DNA of 64,000 nucleotides. Source: Setoptus koraiensis. Its lineage: Eukaryota > Arthropoda. The notes beneath the pieces were generated by a model, which worked only from the letters and a program-made list of their open reading frames with translations, was not told the origin of the DNA and did not search any database. The DNA lies in assembly GCA_048013815.1 (NCBI GenBank), contig CM106585.1:3658001-3722000 (forward strand), written 5' to 3'. This document shows positions 1 through 13,497 of the stretch, piece after piece; within the stretch, counting starts at the first letter, position 1; each line of letters starts with the position of its first letter. Made by a program: the position numbers and the translations under genes.

Positions 1-1
1 T

Positions 2-2469
2 AATGTGAAGCGTGGAGTGAAAAAATTTGAATTCAATGGCCTAAATAACAAGGATGGCATGCAAATGGCGCCAGTTAATGGTCATTTGGACAGAGTGAAA
101 AAGAATTCAATTATCAATAATGATGAAGTTGTTGACGGAGCCAGCGACGGTGGCGAACTGTTGAAATTAGTGGATAAAAAGAGTTATTTAACTGAAATGA
201 AAATTGCTCAAGAGATAAGAGAATTCAATGAACGAGAACAAGAGTTACGTAAGCGTCATCACAATTATCTATTGGAGCTTAGAGCAAATGAGCCGTCATA
301 CAATGCTGATGATGCAAGCGCTAATAATAAAACAACAACGGCAATTAGGGACAATGAGCATTCTATTAGTCAGATTACATTATCGTCATCGGCGTCATCA
401 TCGTTGACACTGTCATCATCGTCGGCGTTGTCATCTTGCGTATTATCGCCACAACCGCCTGTGCCAAAACAGCGACAAACAACGCAAATAAAATCACAAT
501 TGAAACAAGTAATGGACAACAACAGTAGCAGCAGTAGTATCGATGATGATACTACTGCTGCTGTTAATGACCAGGCTATCAAGACTGACGATGCAACTAG
601 CACTGCCCAATTGGAATTGGCCACAAACGGGGGTATTAGTTTGGAGGAACGAAAGAAACCATTTAATCAGCAGGCATCATTGCTGTCAGCAGCATCATTA
701 GGCAATCAAAATGTATCATCGAGCCCCACTAAACAACAGCAATTGATCAATAATAAGAATTTAGTTAGTCACATAGTTAAGGGATTTGAGCAACAAGTGG
801 TGACAACCAACGACAACAGCCAACAGCTCGGCTTGAAACAATCAAAGCTGATGACATTTAGCAAATCAACGCCATCTTTATTGCACGGCAAGGACACACA
901 AACAGTCACAATGGGCTCGCCGGATAAAAGTGGCACCAGCAATGCCAGCCAAGATGACACCTATAAATTGGCGCCGGACAGTGACAGAAGCAGATCAAAT
1001 GATTGTGATCAAGACAAGGACAAGGCAACACCAACAACAACAACTATACCGCATAAGCTTGCCGATGTTGGCAACAACAGCAACACAAAACACCACAACA
1101 CCAGATATGCCATCAATGGTGGCAATCACAACAGCAGCAGCAACAACAACGGCAACAACAACGGCAACAACAACGAATCGTTATGTAAATTAGCGACACC
1201 ATTTAGAAATAATCTGAGATGTATAAGCACGCCCATATTTGTTGTACAAACAAACAATTTGTCGCCATCGTTGTCACCTAATCAACATAAAACTGTAATT
1301 AGTATGCACAAATTTATAAATAGTCGCGGTACAAAATTGTATCATCACACCCAGCACAACTATTCATCTTCTACATCATCATTGAATAGCATTGGCATGA
1401 CTGGAAAAAACAATGGTGATAAAACAACAATTGTAAAGAACACAAATAAGCCACAATCATTAACTCAAGTTATTAGTCAACAACCACAAGTTCCCGTTGC
1501 ACCCGGCACAACAAGGGCAGTAATAGAGTCATTTACTAAACAACAACAACAGCAGCAACAACAACAGCCAATTGTAATTAGGAAATTAAACCAAGATGAA
1601 CACATCACCAAATCATCGGATGGCCCAATCAACGCGTCCAGTGGTACTGTTTGTCTGTCGGCCGAATACAAAATACAAGCCGAACTCATAGAGATGAGAG
1701 CCAGAGAAGAGGAGCTCAGGTGAGTGATTCGCTACAAAATAACCTTGTGCATAAACGATTTCTATTGAATTTTCTATTAATTTTTTATTTTGTTTTATTT
1801 TGTTTTATTTTGTTTCTTGCACTGTCCAAAAAACCATGTCCACGAAAATCGTCTGTGATTAGGATACTGCGGGCAAAATTGAGCCCCAATGACAAACTGT
1901 CCAAGCAGATGGGTTCGTTGACCAATATTGAAAACAATCCAATGCAACTCGTCGAACCTAGATCCACCAGCAACGGAAATAGTGCGCAAAAATCAGGCAC
2001 TGAGGACAAATCAAATCAAATCTTTAACGAGGCCAACAGAGAATCTTTGTATCCTGTTAAGAGGACAATAAAGAATTTTATCAAAAAACAACAAGAGGCA
2101 ACAACTAATTTGGCCACGAGCAAATTAATCAAACAACAGATTAGGCAATACAACAACATTACTACAAATGTAAAACAGCCAACAGTTGCCAGTCATTGTA
2201 AAGAGAATGATAGATTAAGTTCGGTTGACATAAATTCTAACACAGTTGTTGTATCACAATCAACTGATGATGTCGTGTCAACAAAACAGGACGAACAAAC
2301 AACTAAACAACAACTTGTTAGCGTCGCCAACAATGAACAAAGCAAACAAGAGGATTGTGATTATGTAAGCAGTTTATCTCATCCTATCATCTATTCACAC
2401 AGTCAACCAGTCTTGTCAACCAGAAAGACAGTTGGGACAGCTCTTAGTTTTAGTCATAAGATTTCATAA
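2..2469 (+). CDS. AKAP2/MISP C-terminal-domain-like protein, 5' truncated by window edge
   Basis: Two exons (2-1719 and 1863-2469) are joined across a GT-AG intron at 1720-1862. The split Arg codon keeps the frame, giving 774 residues to the TAA at 2467-2469. The reading frame is open at base 2, so the true start lies outside the window. Two charged helical motifs stand out: EIREFNEREQELRKRH near base 205-260, and KIQAELIEMRAREEELR at the exon junction, continuing as ILRAKLSPNDKL. They resemble the paired helices of the AKAP2/PALM2-AKAP2 and MISP C-terminal domain (Pfam AKAP2_C), which anchors protein kinase A or actin in vertebrates. Between them lie about 480 residues rich in Ser, Asn, Gln and Thr, far more than usual. 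The last 200 residues are also low complexity. The family call rests on the two helices and the REEELR..AKL junction. PKA binding is not shown. Confidence 0.6.
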
Positions 2470-2964
2470 GAACTATTTCCGATTAGCATACTAATTTTAT
2501 CAATCTGTCATTATTATTATCTTATCTCGTGTAACCAACTGCATACACACACACACCATTTGTTGCATCATGTTTGTGGGCATATATCGATTAGGATCTA
2601 AAGGTTGGAGGACCAAGAAGGAAGATTTCTATGATAAAAAAATGGGAACAATTGAATCAGGGACAGAATGTGACGGCTACGAAGAAATAGCAACAGCAAC
2701 GACAACACATCATTTGGTTGTATGGTCATGAAACAACACAATTGATATTAATACCAAAATGAGCTTATAGAGGATGTATTAATGTACGATTAATTAATTA
2801 TTATCCATAACGATGATTATGATGATTATATCCATGTTTTGTACAGTAACAAAAAACTAAATTTGCAGTCACACTCTACTATGTATCTGTGTCTGTATTG
2901 ACATTATTATCATGATGTTTAGTATCACAATGTTTTCTCTCTCGGCTTGCTCTCGCTGGATGGT
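2470..2964. other. Convergent intergenic region
   Basis: This lies between the converging stops of the AKAP2-like gene and the ECH1-like gene, so it should hold both 3' UTRs. I see no AATAAA on either strand, no convincing reading frame and no repeat apart from short CA and GAT runs. Confidence 0.5.
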
Positions 2965-4573
2965 CTACAAATCGTCAAATTCTGGCGCATCGTGTCCCCT
3001 TCCGACGCCCTCCATGGCCTTGACAAGATCCTCCGATTGTAGCATGCCCTATGATTGAAAGGATTGCGAAGATGATAGAATGACGCTGGTGTCAGTGGTC
3101 AAATGGAAACAATTCAGATGAAATATATTCGTTGCATATTGGTATGTTGTCACTTACCATGTTCCAATTGAGAGCCCAAACAAGTCCGTCGTGAACCGAA
3201 TGATCCCGACTGTAATTCAGGCACAACTTTGTACCCTGAACAGCCACCGGACTGTTGTTGGTGATGCTAGCAGCCATTTCTAGAGCCCCATTGAGAGCTT
3301 GCTGTTGATTTTCGTACACACGGCTCACCAGACCGTTCTCTTTTGCCTCGGCGGAAGTGGCACGTCTAGCCGTGAGGGCGAGCTCTCTGATCCACGAGTC
3401 GTTGGCCACCATTTTTGGCATGCGTTGAAGGACTCCCTGGTAAGTGGACGGTGCAAGACAGTGCAAAAAGAAGTGTATCAGTCGATCGTTCTTCGAATAC
3501 AATTCCAACTCGTAGATTGTGTAAACTATTCAGAATAAAATTATTAAACTAACCATGTCGGCCATCATGCCCGCCGATACGTCTTTCAGTTGGAAAAAAG
3601 AATCTTGGGCACAAAATCTGACATCGGCACAACAAATCAGATTGAGCGCGGCGCCCAGACAAGCACCATGAACCGATGCTATCACCGGTTTTGCGCATCT
3701 CTCCACCATATTGAAAGTCTCTTGGTACCTGTTGCGTTTTTCGGTGGCGATAGATGGCGATTAGAACAGTGATCCAAACAATCAATCAATAAAATGTCAC
3801 AAATCGACACAGAGACAGAGTAGAGATTGGTTGGGGGGCATGCAGCGCAGAGGCACTCACTTGGATAGTAAATTTCTAAGAAATTTCGCTCGTCGAGCCA
3901 CATCTCTGTTCACCGTCAGGCCTTGGCTACTGCTGATCTCATGCAAAATATTCTCGATATCCTGATGATCTAAACCGGAGGAAAAATCCTTTCCCTCGCC
4001 TGATATAACAACTGCCCTGCAGCCTGTGTCTTCGTGAATCGTACGAAATACCGATTGTAATTCTTGCAAAGCTTGTCGATTCAATGCGTTCCTCTTGCCG
4101 GGTCTATTTAATTGGATATGTAACACTCTAGAGATGGGCGACGACACTTGCAGTGTCTCATATTCCGAATAACAGACAGTGTTTGAGGTCGACTGACCGT
4201 TAGACGACCAAGTTCTTCCATTGTTGTTGTTATTTGGTTTTATTTGATCCTCTATCGGGAGACTACTGGTACTGCGAGCGCATTCTTGAGTAGCCTGTGA
4301 TGAGCTAGACGATGACAACAAATATCTCTTGCTAACAGTGTTAGTGATTGCTTTTTGTTGGCGCAAGCTGTGATCTATGAGATTTCCTTCCTCATTGCAA
4401 ACTCTAGTTAATATATTACTATTATTGGTGTTGTTATTGGGCGACGATGAACAGCCGGCTTGCCGACCGGTTAAGCCAGACAATTTAAGCGCCAAAATTT
4501 GTGTTGGAGCAGCGCCGGCGCTCAAAAGACACGAAGCGGCGCCTAGTGGTGTTGGAAAGACAAATAATTTCAC
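2965..4573 (-). CDS. ECH1: Delta(3,5)-delta(2,4)-dienoyl-CoA isomerase family protein (ECH1-like)
   Basis: Four exons on the minus strand (4573-3861, 3728-3554, 3436-3158, 3048-2965) join in frame to 416 residues plus TAG. All introns are GT-AG, and the last 84-bp exon encodes the end GMLQSEDLVKAMEGVG. The crotonase-fold core is clear: LNRPGKRNALNRQALQEL, YQETFNMVERCAKPVIASVH, CAQDSFFQLKD, SPVAVQGTK and YSRDHSVHDGL all match ECH1. ECH1 isomerises dienoyl-CoA during beta-oxidation of odd-numbered double bonds in mitochondria and peroxisomes. The first 135 residues are low complexity and could hide a mitochondrial targeting peptide; the C-terminus DDL is not a peroxisomal PTS1. The active site is unusual: the positions of rat Asp176, Glu196 and Asp204 are Asn267, Asp287 and Asp295, and GGGVDL reads GAALNL. 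Activity may therefore be changed or lost. The family is secure; the start codon is less so. Confidence 0.88.
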
Positions 4574-7500
4574 AGTTAGTTAGTCAGTTAGTGCAAATGG
4601 TCTATATCTCTATGGAATAAAAACACAATCGTCGTGCCTAATGTCAAGTGTAGAGTAGTGATCTTTCATTAGGTTTCGACAGCTTTTTCTCATAGTCACA
4701 CGGTCTAGATAGTTACCTTGGCCGATTTTGTTAAGTGCGATCATTGTTTTCGGTGTTACTAATTGATTTAGTTACAGGTTGTTTCAAGTTTCTGCTAGTC
4801 TCACTTGAGTTTAATCTAGCTGCTACTGTTAGAGGCCAGATAACTTGCTAGGTGCTAGGCTGCTTCGACAGCTCGGTTCGACAGGTTAGTTAGATGGGTG
4901 AACAGGCAAACAAGCGTTGCTATTGGTGCTGTTGTTGCTGTTGTTGTTGTTGTTGTTGTCGTAAAAGAATAGAATCGGATTGTTCAGATTGTTGACTTGG
5001 TTAGCTTGGTGCTCTTTATACTTTGTTGCACACTTATGCCACAATTTAATTCTTTAAGCGACCAACGTTGGCGTTACTAGTCAAAGATCTAGTGAAATTG
5101 AATAATTTCTGCTGCCTTTAGAGAAATTATTATCAATTATGATAATATTATATTATTACTATAATAATGATCGCAATGCCGTAATGAAGTTACTGCTGGC
5201 TAAAAATCGATCGCTCAAGTTACAAATCGCTACTAGTGGCGGTTGTGCAGTTGTCGAAATAATCTATTATCTATAGAATTACTAGATAATGATGATCGCG
5301 TACACTGATATTTCTGATCGTACTGTAATATTTCAAGGTTGATATATTTATTTTATCTAAACTGTCGTAATGGTTGTTGTCGTCGTACGATCGTGTCGAT
5401 TGTTCTTGAAATTTAATTAGAATCTATTCTCTGCCTTTATCTTAAATCTGCCTTTACTATATATAGCTCTCTCTTATATAGCTAGCTTATGCAATGTTAT
5501 CGCTATCAGCGTAAGTGAATTCAAAATATCACTGATACTTATAATGGTATCATAATAAATAAACCGATTGCAGGCTGATAATATGGTTGCATATTCCTAT
5601 CGTCGTTGTAAGGCTACATTCGGATGATAATTGATATTGGCGTTGTCCCATGTTATTATTGTTGCTGTTGTTGTTGTTGTTGTTGTTGTCGTCGTTTGGC
5701 AACCTGTAACCTCAAACTATCAGGCAAGCCGTGTTACGTCATCCCGTCATTGTAAAACACATGCCAGATACAAACAACAACATCCGATGTCGAAAACAAC
5801 CACATGCCTGATATTTAAAAGCCATGATAGCAGTAATAATCTAATATACGCCTAGGCATATTAGATATATTGATGCCGTGTTAGGTAAGAAATGTTTGCA
5901 AGAGATATGAGATGAAACGTAAAAAATACCTCAGAAGAGATTAGCTTTCGTTGTTGTTTCTATTGCCGGCTTGAAAGAACGTACCCCAAATCTCGTAACT
6001 AAAACCGCTGACAACAACCGCTTACAAGTTGTGCCGAGGATCAAGTTGTTGTTGTTGTTGTTTTTGTTTACATCTCGTTGTGAAATATTACGTCATAATG
6101 CAAGCTAGCTGAAAGGCTAAACGCTTATTGGGTGGCTGCACATTGAATGCATAAATGCATTTATTACTCCCTCTCTCTCTCTCTCAGCATTAGAGCTGCT
6201 ATTGCGAGAGTTGTTAATCAAATCCAATACAACGACTGCTGCTGCTGGTGCTGATAATTATTATTAGTCTAACCGAAGCTGCATCTATTATGTAGCGAAA
6301 AAGTTGGTCTGTTGAGAGACACTTGTCCACATGCTGGTGAGCTACAGTTCTCGACCAGTTCTCAATACATCTATATTATTATTGTAACTGAAAATTGTTC
6401 AACAAGTTGTCAAGTGAAAGACATTAGTGTGAATGTTAATGACACACATTTCAAGTGCCTGTGATCTCGATTCAAGTTCATTTCTTTATTCTATTTATTC
6501 ATCAACACAAACACACCAACAGTTCGAAACATAATCTTGTGTCGACACATAAGTCAGGTAGCCGACCCATTCGTAAGGTCCGGTGAACGTTCATTTGAGA
6601 ACTCTCTGTTTCTCGCAACGGAATCGTGTGCTTCGAATCATCGACTTCAAGTGCTATTCATTCTGATACACTCAGCGTACACCTGCTCACAAGTTGTCAG
6701 TTGCATTGAAACGAACGGGCCTAATGAAAAATTTGGGTACAGGTATTTTAGAAAGTTTCTTTCACTTATAGCGAGAGTGGTTTCAGCCGAGACGATTTCA
6801 CTAATTCCAGTCTGTCCAACACCGCTAATATAATCCATATATATAGTATATACATACTTATATACATATGCTGCCAATGATCACCACCACATGTTGGGCC
6901 GTATCCTTGATCAGCACTGAGTGGCGCGCATCTGAATATTGTGCAAATCTGCAAACAACAACAAGCTTATGATGCGATTGAACCACCATTACCAGCAGAA
7001 TATATATATATATATATCTGATAGCTGTAGCTTGATAATGATGTCCTCTGATCATAAATAAATCACACAGATAACATATAAACCTCATATAAATATACAA
7101 ACTTTACAAAATAGCTACGGCTTTGTCAACAATATTTCATCAACCACTTGGCGTTAGACGCAATCTTGCCGATGAGCCAATCAAACTGGTGCGCCTGAGC
7201 GAGTGCCTCTCCAAAGAAGATTGCTTGTTTTGATTTGGATTTGGATTTGTATCCAAATCAAGTTAGAAAAATAAAGCCGGGCGAGCTAAATGAATTGCGA
7301 ACAGTTTGTGCAAGCGTCACCATGACACTAACTCAACTTGATCCAGTGCCAATGCGGCCAGTTGGCGGTGTTAGGCAAGATCAAGTTTTTTCTCTTATTT
7401 ATTCATGGAAGATATCATTAACTTATTGACTTTAATAAGTCTATTTGCGACCGTTGTAGACAATTGCAACGAGATATATTCAGTGGCATCGAGCCATAGA

Positions 7501-9447
7501 GCAACTTATCTTGATGGCCTCTGTTTGTAAAACTGCTAGTGTGGAAAGCAATGTTTCTAAGATTGTAGATTGGCGTAAGATGAGACAATGTGAGCATTGA
7601 TTGTTTGTGTAGCGTTATAATTATTATCGTGCAAGATAAGAGACGATTGAAATAAAGCAAAAAAATGTGAGCAATGAATGAAGGAATAACAATGAGAACA
7701 AAAATGCAGCTTTTGAGAAATCTTTCTGGGATAGAGGGCGGCAACAGGTGGTGGGTATCTGGCAGAAATAGCAACAGCCAAGTTAACACCGCTCGGATGG
7801 GATTTTGTTGTTGTTTCCATTGTTTGCGTAGAATCTATGAATAATGAGGTGGTGGTGCAGCACGGACTACAATCTTTTGCCCGTTACCTGTGGCTGCATG
7901 TGGAAGACAATGAGCGCCACCAACAGCAAAAACAACCACAATTAAATGCTTTTTATCTTACTCTCCTCAAGCAAGCTTGCCATTGTGGCACAGTTGTGGC
8001 AAATATTGCACAATCATTAAGTGCACATAGCTTAAAACAATTGTATCTGTGCGTGTGGATAAGCGCCGCTGCGCAACATTGAATGACCTACTTCGAAACA
8101 AGATGACCAAGTTGACGTGGCTATTCTCATAATGAACTGTACCGCTATCCCGGCTGATCGATAAGAGGGCTCTCTCTCCCTGTATCTTGCCGAATGACTC
8201 TCATCGTATGGCAGCAGCAGCAGCTTTGAAGCAAATGAATAGTCACTTCTCAGCTGACTTGCTGCAGATACATAGATAGTGTGTCTGTCTATTTCTCCAC
8301 CTAATTGCTTGTGTTTGTTTGTATCCATGAGAAAGAGAGAGACAGAGAAAGAGACGGAGCGAGAGAGGGAGAGAGCGAGGGAGAGAGAGAGAGAGAAAAG
8401 AAAAAGCGAGAGAAAACAACGGCTCAAATGGCAAGTCAGTTAGCTTATCTATTGCGTACATAGTGAGATAGTCGGCTAGTCAGTCAGTCAGTCAGTCAGT
8501 CAGTTGGATAGACAGTTATTTAGTGATGTTGATGGTGGTGGTGGTGGTGGTGGTTTTTATCAAAGTAAATATACTCATACCAATGATCCAACTTATGTCC
8601 TTCTCTATCTCATAGGAGAAATCTTTCGAAAAGAGTTCGATCTTATCATTTCGTCGGTCATAATCGTCATTGCGCTGGAGAAGAAACTTAAAATTTAGAA
8701 ATTGCCTAGTCTTTGTGGTTTGATCAATCTATTTCAGTCATATTTTTTTCTTTCTGTCTCTGTGTCTCTCTCTTTCTCCAGCCTCTCTCTTGCTGCTGCT
8801 GCTATCTGGACTGTTGGTTGCCACTCGCCGCTTGCTACCATTGCTATTGGCATTACATACTTGATTGCCGTTCGTTTTCGTCCTCTGCCTCTGCCTTTTC
8901 GCTCTTTCTTCTTCTTCTTCCCAACCTTTTATATTCTTCTTCGTCGTCGTCGTCGTCGTCGTCGCCGCCGTCTTCTCCTCAATGTTTAGCGACACTTTTG
9001 AGACTCGCAATACCAACGACGATGCATCTAAACACCGCCAACAACAACAGCACTAGCCAAATCCAACGAAGTAACAACAACAGTAACAAAAGCTACAACA
9101 ACAAGAACAACGGCAACCACCAAACAACAGCCTCTGCAACAACAACGGCAACAACAGACATTGCTCTCTGTGAGTCATTCCTCATTCTAGCTAACGGTAC
9201 ATTGTATTAGGGTCAAACTACTTCAGTCAACATAAGTTTATAACTTTTTTGTCAACAAATTCATTATCAGCATCGTATATTCACAATCCAGCGTCTTATT
9301 AATTCATTATAGAACAATATATAATTATTGTCATATAGAGACAAATACTAAAATTGATACTTACATACATACATAAGTATATATATATATATACATCCGT
9401 TATATATATATATATCTATGTGTATACGTTATAAGATTTCCACCAAC
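4574..9447. other. Long divergent intergenic region (ECH1 / chitinase promoters)
   Basis: The region lies between the start of the ECH1-like gene (-) and the first coding ATG of the chitinase (+). It holds TTG/CAA runs near 4930, 5660 and 6050, CT/GA tracts near 6170 and 8340-8400, a CAGT run near 8478-8503, and CTT/GTC and CAA-rich stretches at 8900-9165. Reading frames here are short and compositionally biased. A donor-like CTCT|GTGAGT near 9172 and an acceptor-like AAG just before 9438 would allow a 5' UTR exon for the chitinase, but this is only a possibility. Confidence 0.4.
8478..8503. repeat. (CAGT)n microsatellite
   Basis: Six or so uninterrupted CAGT units, in the upstream flank of the chitinase gene. 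Confidence 0.85.
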
Positions 9448-12400
9448 ATGATGGATTTTTATACGTATACAATATTTTCATTATTCTTAGGTTCATTAAG
9501 TCTGAATATTCTATCATCATCAATTAATTTACTATATAATCTCAACCACCCGAACCACCAACACAATGACAACAACTACAACTACCTAACTAATGTTGCC
9601 TACAGTCAATCTATACCATCTTTAAATGCTGCCACCAACAAATTAATGACAAGTAAGTATTCATAAACAATTAATTACTACTGACAACGTGAATACACCA
9701 TAAAATATACCTTCTACTGTTAATAGGTAATATTAGTGAAACATAAAAACAAAATTCTAAGGAAGAAGAAGAAAAAAAGGTTGAATTAATATTGATATAC
9801 TAATGAAATCTCTAGTTGAAGCCACCATTAAAAAAATAAATCGCATCATCAAAACAAACGACAGTATTTACAGTTTTGCTTATAGAAGCTTAGTTTAATT
9901 TAGTCTTTGGCCTTTTCAGAAATGTTGGCTTGATAACGATAGATCATTATTATCAATTTATTTATGATTGCAATTATCATCGGTATTACTAGATGAGTTA
10001 CGTAATTATCGCCAGACGTGTTCGACATTTTTTTAGCGTTCAAATTTAGCGCCACCGTTTTGTTGTGAAAGTTCGATGAGATTCCATCGCATTGGCTCTT
10101 ATTCTCTCTATGTGACCGCTGATCAGTAAAAGTATAACTTCTGCTCTTCTGACTGCTTGTCGTCATGCAATCCTAATCAATTTCTTCAATTATCTATTTA
10201 TCTTTGAACAAAATTTTACTTAATCCATCACACGTGACTGTATCACAACCGCCGTCGTCCAACAATAACAATTCGATTTATCTCAATTGATTACATAACT
10301 ATGGCCTGATAACTATGGACTTCATTTCTTGCAATCAACAGGCAGAAAATCTTCAGCAAGCTCTCCATTACTATCTAGCCAAAATTTCAACGGTGCCAAT
10401 TTACTTAATACAAATACGCTACCTATAAATACTAAAAGCAACAATGGAAAATTGCTTGTTTGCTACTACACAAATTGGTCTCAGTACAGGCCTAAAGAAG
10501 GTAAATTTCTACCGGAAGATATTGATCCTCATTTATGCACACACATTATATTGGCATTTGGATGGATGAAAAAGAATAAACTTGCACCGTTTGATGCTTC
10601 AGATGAAACAAAAGATGGAAAGAAGGGTCTATTTGAGCGTGTCACTAGCCTTAAACTGGCCAATCCAAATCTCAAAGTCTTATTGGCTGTCGGAGGTTGG
10701 TCGTTTGGAACAGAACGCTTCAAGACAATGGCCGTCAACAGATATAATCGACAATTATTTATATTTAGTGCTATGGAGTTCTTGAGAGAGCGTCATTTTG
10801 ATGGATTGGACATAGATTGGGAATTCCCCAGAGGGGACGACAAGAAGAACTTTGTTGATCTACTCAAGGTGAGTTATTGTTTTCATTGTATTACTCGCGC
10901 TTCCATATTCAATGTTTCAATACGAACTACCCAAAACAACCAAGACTTATGAAACACATTGTACGGGTTTTATTGCAGGAATTGAGGGAAGCTTTTGATG
11001 CTGAATCCAAAGAAAAGAGATTGCCTAGGCTACTATTAACTTGTGCCGTCTCTGCAGGCGCTGAGACTGTACGAGGAGGTTATGAAGTAGCACCCATAGC
11101 AAGGTAAGCGTCAATATGTCAATATATTTACTCTGATATAATATCCAATATTTTATAGTTAATACTGATCTATTTTCATTGCAACACGCCCAAATCAATC
11201 TAGCTATGTCGATTTCCTGAATATTATGAGCTACGACTTTCACGGCAAATGGGAAAGTAAGACAGGACACAATGCGCCTTTATTTGCATCTGCCGGTGAA
11301 TCCGAATGGAGGAAGCAGTTATCAATGGATTATGGTGTAAAATTGTGGGAGAGAATGGGCACACCGAAAAGCAAAATAATTGTCGGCTTAGCCACTTATG
11401 GTCGTAGTTTTACGCTGGCTAACCCTTCTCAAAATGGTATGAATGCAGCAACATCCGGTGGTGGAAAAGCTGGTGAATATACTCGTGAGGCTGGATTCTT
11501 GGCTTATTATGAAGTTTGTGATATGCTTAAGCAAGGAGCTTCGTATTATTGGGACGACGAGCAGGCTGTACCCTATGCTGTTCATGGAGACCAATGGGTT
11601 GGATTTGATGATGAGCTGAGTATCAGGAACAAAGTGAAATGGTTGATAGATAACGAATATGGTGGTGCCATGGTATGGGCTTTAGACATGGACGACTTTA
11701 AAGGGATATGTACCCCCAAAAAATATCCATTGATCAAATCAATGGCCGAGGGGTTGTTTAATTTGCCACCGTCACCCTCAAGCGAATGGCTGGCGATAGT
11801 CAAAACAGCTCAAGCGAGGCCGGCGGCTATTGCGGCCGCATCTTCGAGCGTGGCAAACAATTTGTTAGCCCCAGTAGCAGTGGCGGCCTTACAAGCCGCC
11901 ATTGCTAATGGGTCTGGTCCATTGGCCATAGATCTGAATCAATTGAAAAATATTCCAGGATTGAACGTCACCGCACTTCCCGCTCTTGCTCAAAACCAGA
12001 CGACGTCAAATGCCAGGATCGTCTGTTATTACACTAACTGGTCTCACAAAAGACCAGGGCTCGGAAAGTTTGGCCCAGAAACTCTTGATCCTACTTTGTG
12101 CACTCATATTATTTATGCATTCTATGGTCTCAAAGATGGTAAACTGGTACCAACAGAAGAAGTAGATAACGACGGAGAAAACGCTCTCTATAAGCGAGTT
12201 GTAGCCATCAAACAGTTAAATCCAAATCTACGAGTTATGTTAGCCGTTGGTGGTTGGATGATGGGTTACGCACCATTCAGACAGCTAACAGAAAATGCCT
12301 ATCGGCAAACATTATTTACATTTGAAGTTATAGAATTCTTGCGAAAGCATAACTTTGATGGTCTCGATCTCTGTTGGGAATTCCCTCGTGGCCAAGACGA

Positions 12401-13497
12401 TAAAGAAAAATTCTCAAAATTAGTTCAGGTAATAGCCATTTCAATCCACCAAAATTTGAGTTATAATGATTACCTATCAATTAATATCTATTATAAAATC
12501 TATCTATTACCAAATAATTTGTATCTAGGAATTGCGAGAATCTTTTGAGGGTGAGGCTAAATCTTCAGGAAAACCTAGACTCATTCTAACAGCAGCTGTG
12601 CCAGCCAGTTTTGAAGCGATTGCTGCCGGATACGACGTTCCTGTGATTAACAAGTATTTAGATTTCATGAATGTTATGACCTATGACTTTCATGGTGATT
12701 GGGAACAAATAGTTGGCCACAACAGTCCATTATATCCTTTGAATTCCGCCTCTGCCTACCAAAAGAAGTTGACGTTAGATTTCAGTGTAGGAGAATGGGT
12801 ACGCCGAGGTGCATCAAAGGAGAATCTAGTCATTGGTTTGCCTACTTATGGCAGAACCTTCACTTTGGCCAACGCTAACATGACCGATATTGAGGCTCCT
12901 GCTTTAAGAGGTGGTTTACCTGGGCAATATACCAAGGAAAGTGGCTTTTTATCCTTTTTCGAAATTTGCGAAATGCTGAAGAACGCCGCAACATTGGTGT
13001 GGGACAATGAACAAATGGTACCCTATGCATATAAGGGTGATCAATGGGTCGGCTTTGATGATCCAAGAAGTTTTAAAATCAAAGTACAGTGGTTGAAAGA
13101 GAGAGGTTTCTCAGGAATTATGATCTGGTCGGTGGATATGGATGACTTTACGGGATCTTGTATGGGATTGAAGTATCCATTGATAAAATCTGCCAAGGAG
13201 GAACTCAAAGGTTATCATGTGGCCAATCTCATTGAAGCACAAGGTTCACAGTTACATGCGGCCATAAATGGGGTCACAAAAAACAAAGATGAGATCCAGT
13301 GTGAAGAGACAGATGGACATATTACTTATCATAAGGATAAAAAAGATTGTACCATGTACTATATGTGTGAGGGTAGCAGACGACACCACATGCCTTGTCC
13401 ACAAAATCTAGTATTTAATCAGAATGAGAATGTTTGTGATTGGCCCGAGAACGTAGAAGGGTGCGGCGTCAAACTGCCTGTAGCTGCGGCTACATGA
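9448..13497 (+). CDS. Cht7: Group III chitinase, two GH18 domains and one CBM14 (Cht7-like)
   Basis: Five exons (9448-9652, 10342-10868, 10979-11103, 11204-12428, 12529-13497) splice in frame to 1016 residues. The N-terminus has a hydrophobic signal or anchor segment (FYTYTIFSLFLGSLSLNIL). GH18 domain 1 (about 95-470) has the catalytic motif DGLDIDWE (residues 222-229), MSYDFHG and WALDMDDF. GH18 domain 2 (about 556-924) repeats the fold, but its motif reads DGLDLCWE (671-678): the Glu acid is kept and the Asp two residues before it is Cys. An Ala-rich linker separates the domains. A six-cysteine CBM14/peritrophin-A chitin-binding domain (about 950-1005) ends the protein. Two GH18 domains plus one C-terminal CBM14 is the group III (Cht7) layout, linked in insects to cuticle chitin organisation. 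ATG 9448 was chosen because it directly precedes the hydrophobic segment; 9418 and 9451 are alternatives. Domain 2 is probably impaired. Confidence 0.93.

Noticed and set aside
8713-9210. Frames of 165 and 92 codons on opposite strands at 8.7-9.2 kb
   Set aside because: Composition follows TC, CTT and CAA repeats on both strands; at best this is 5' UTR of the chitinase.
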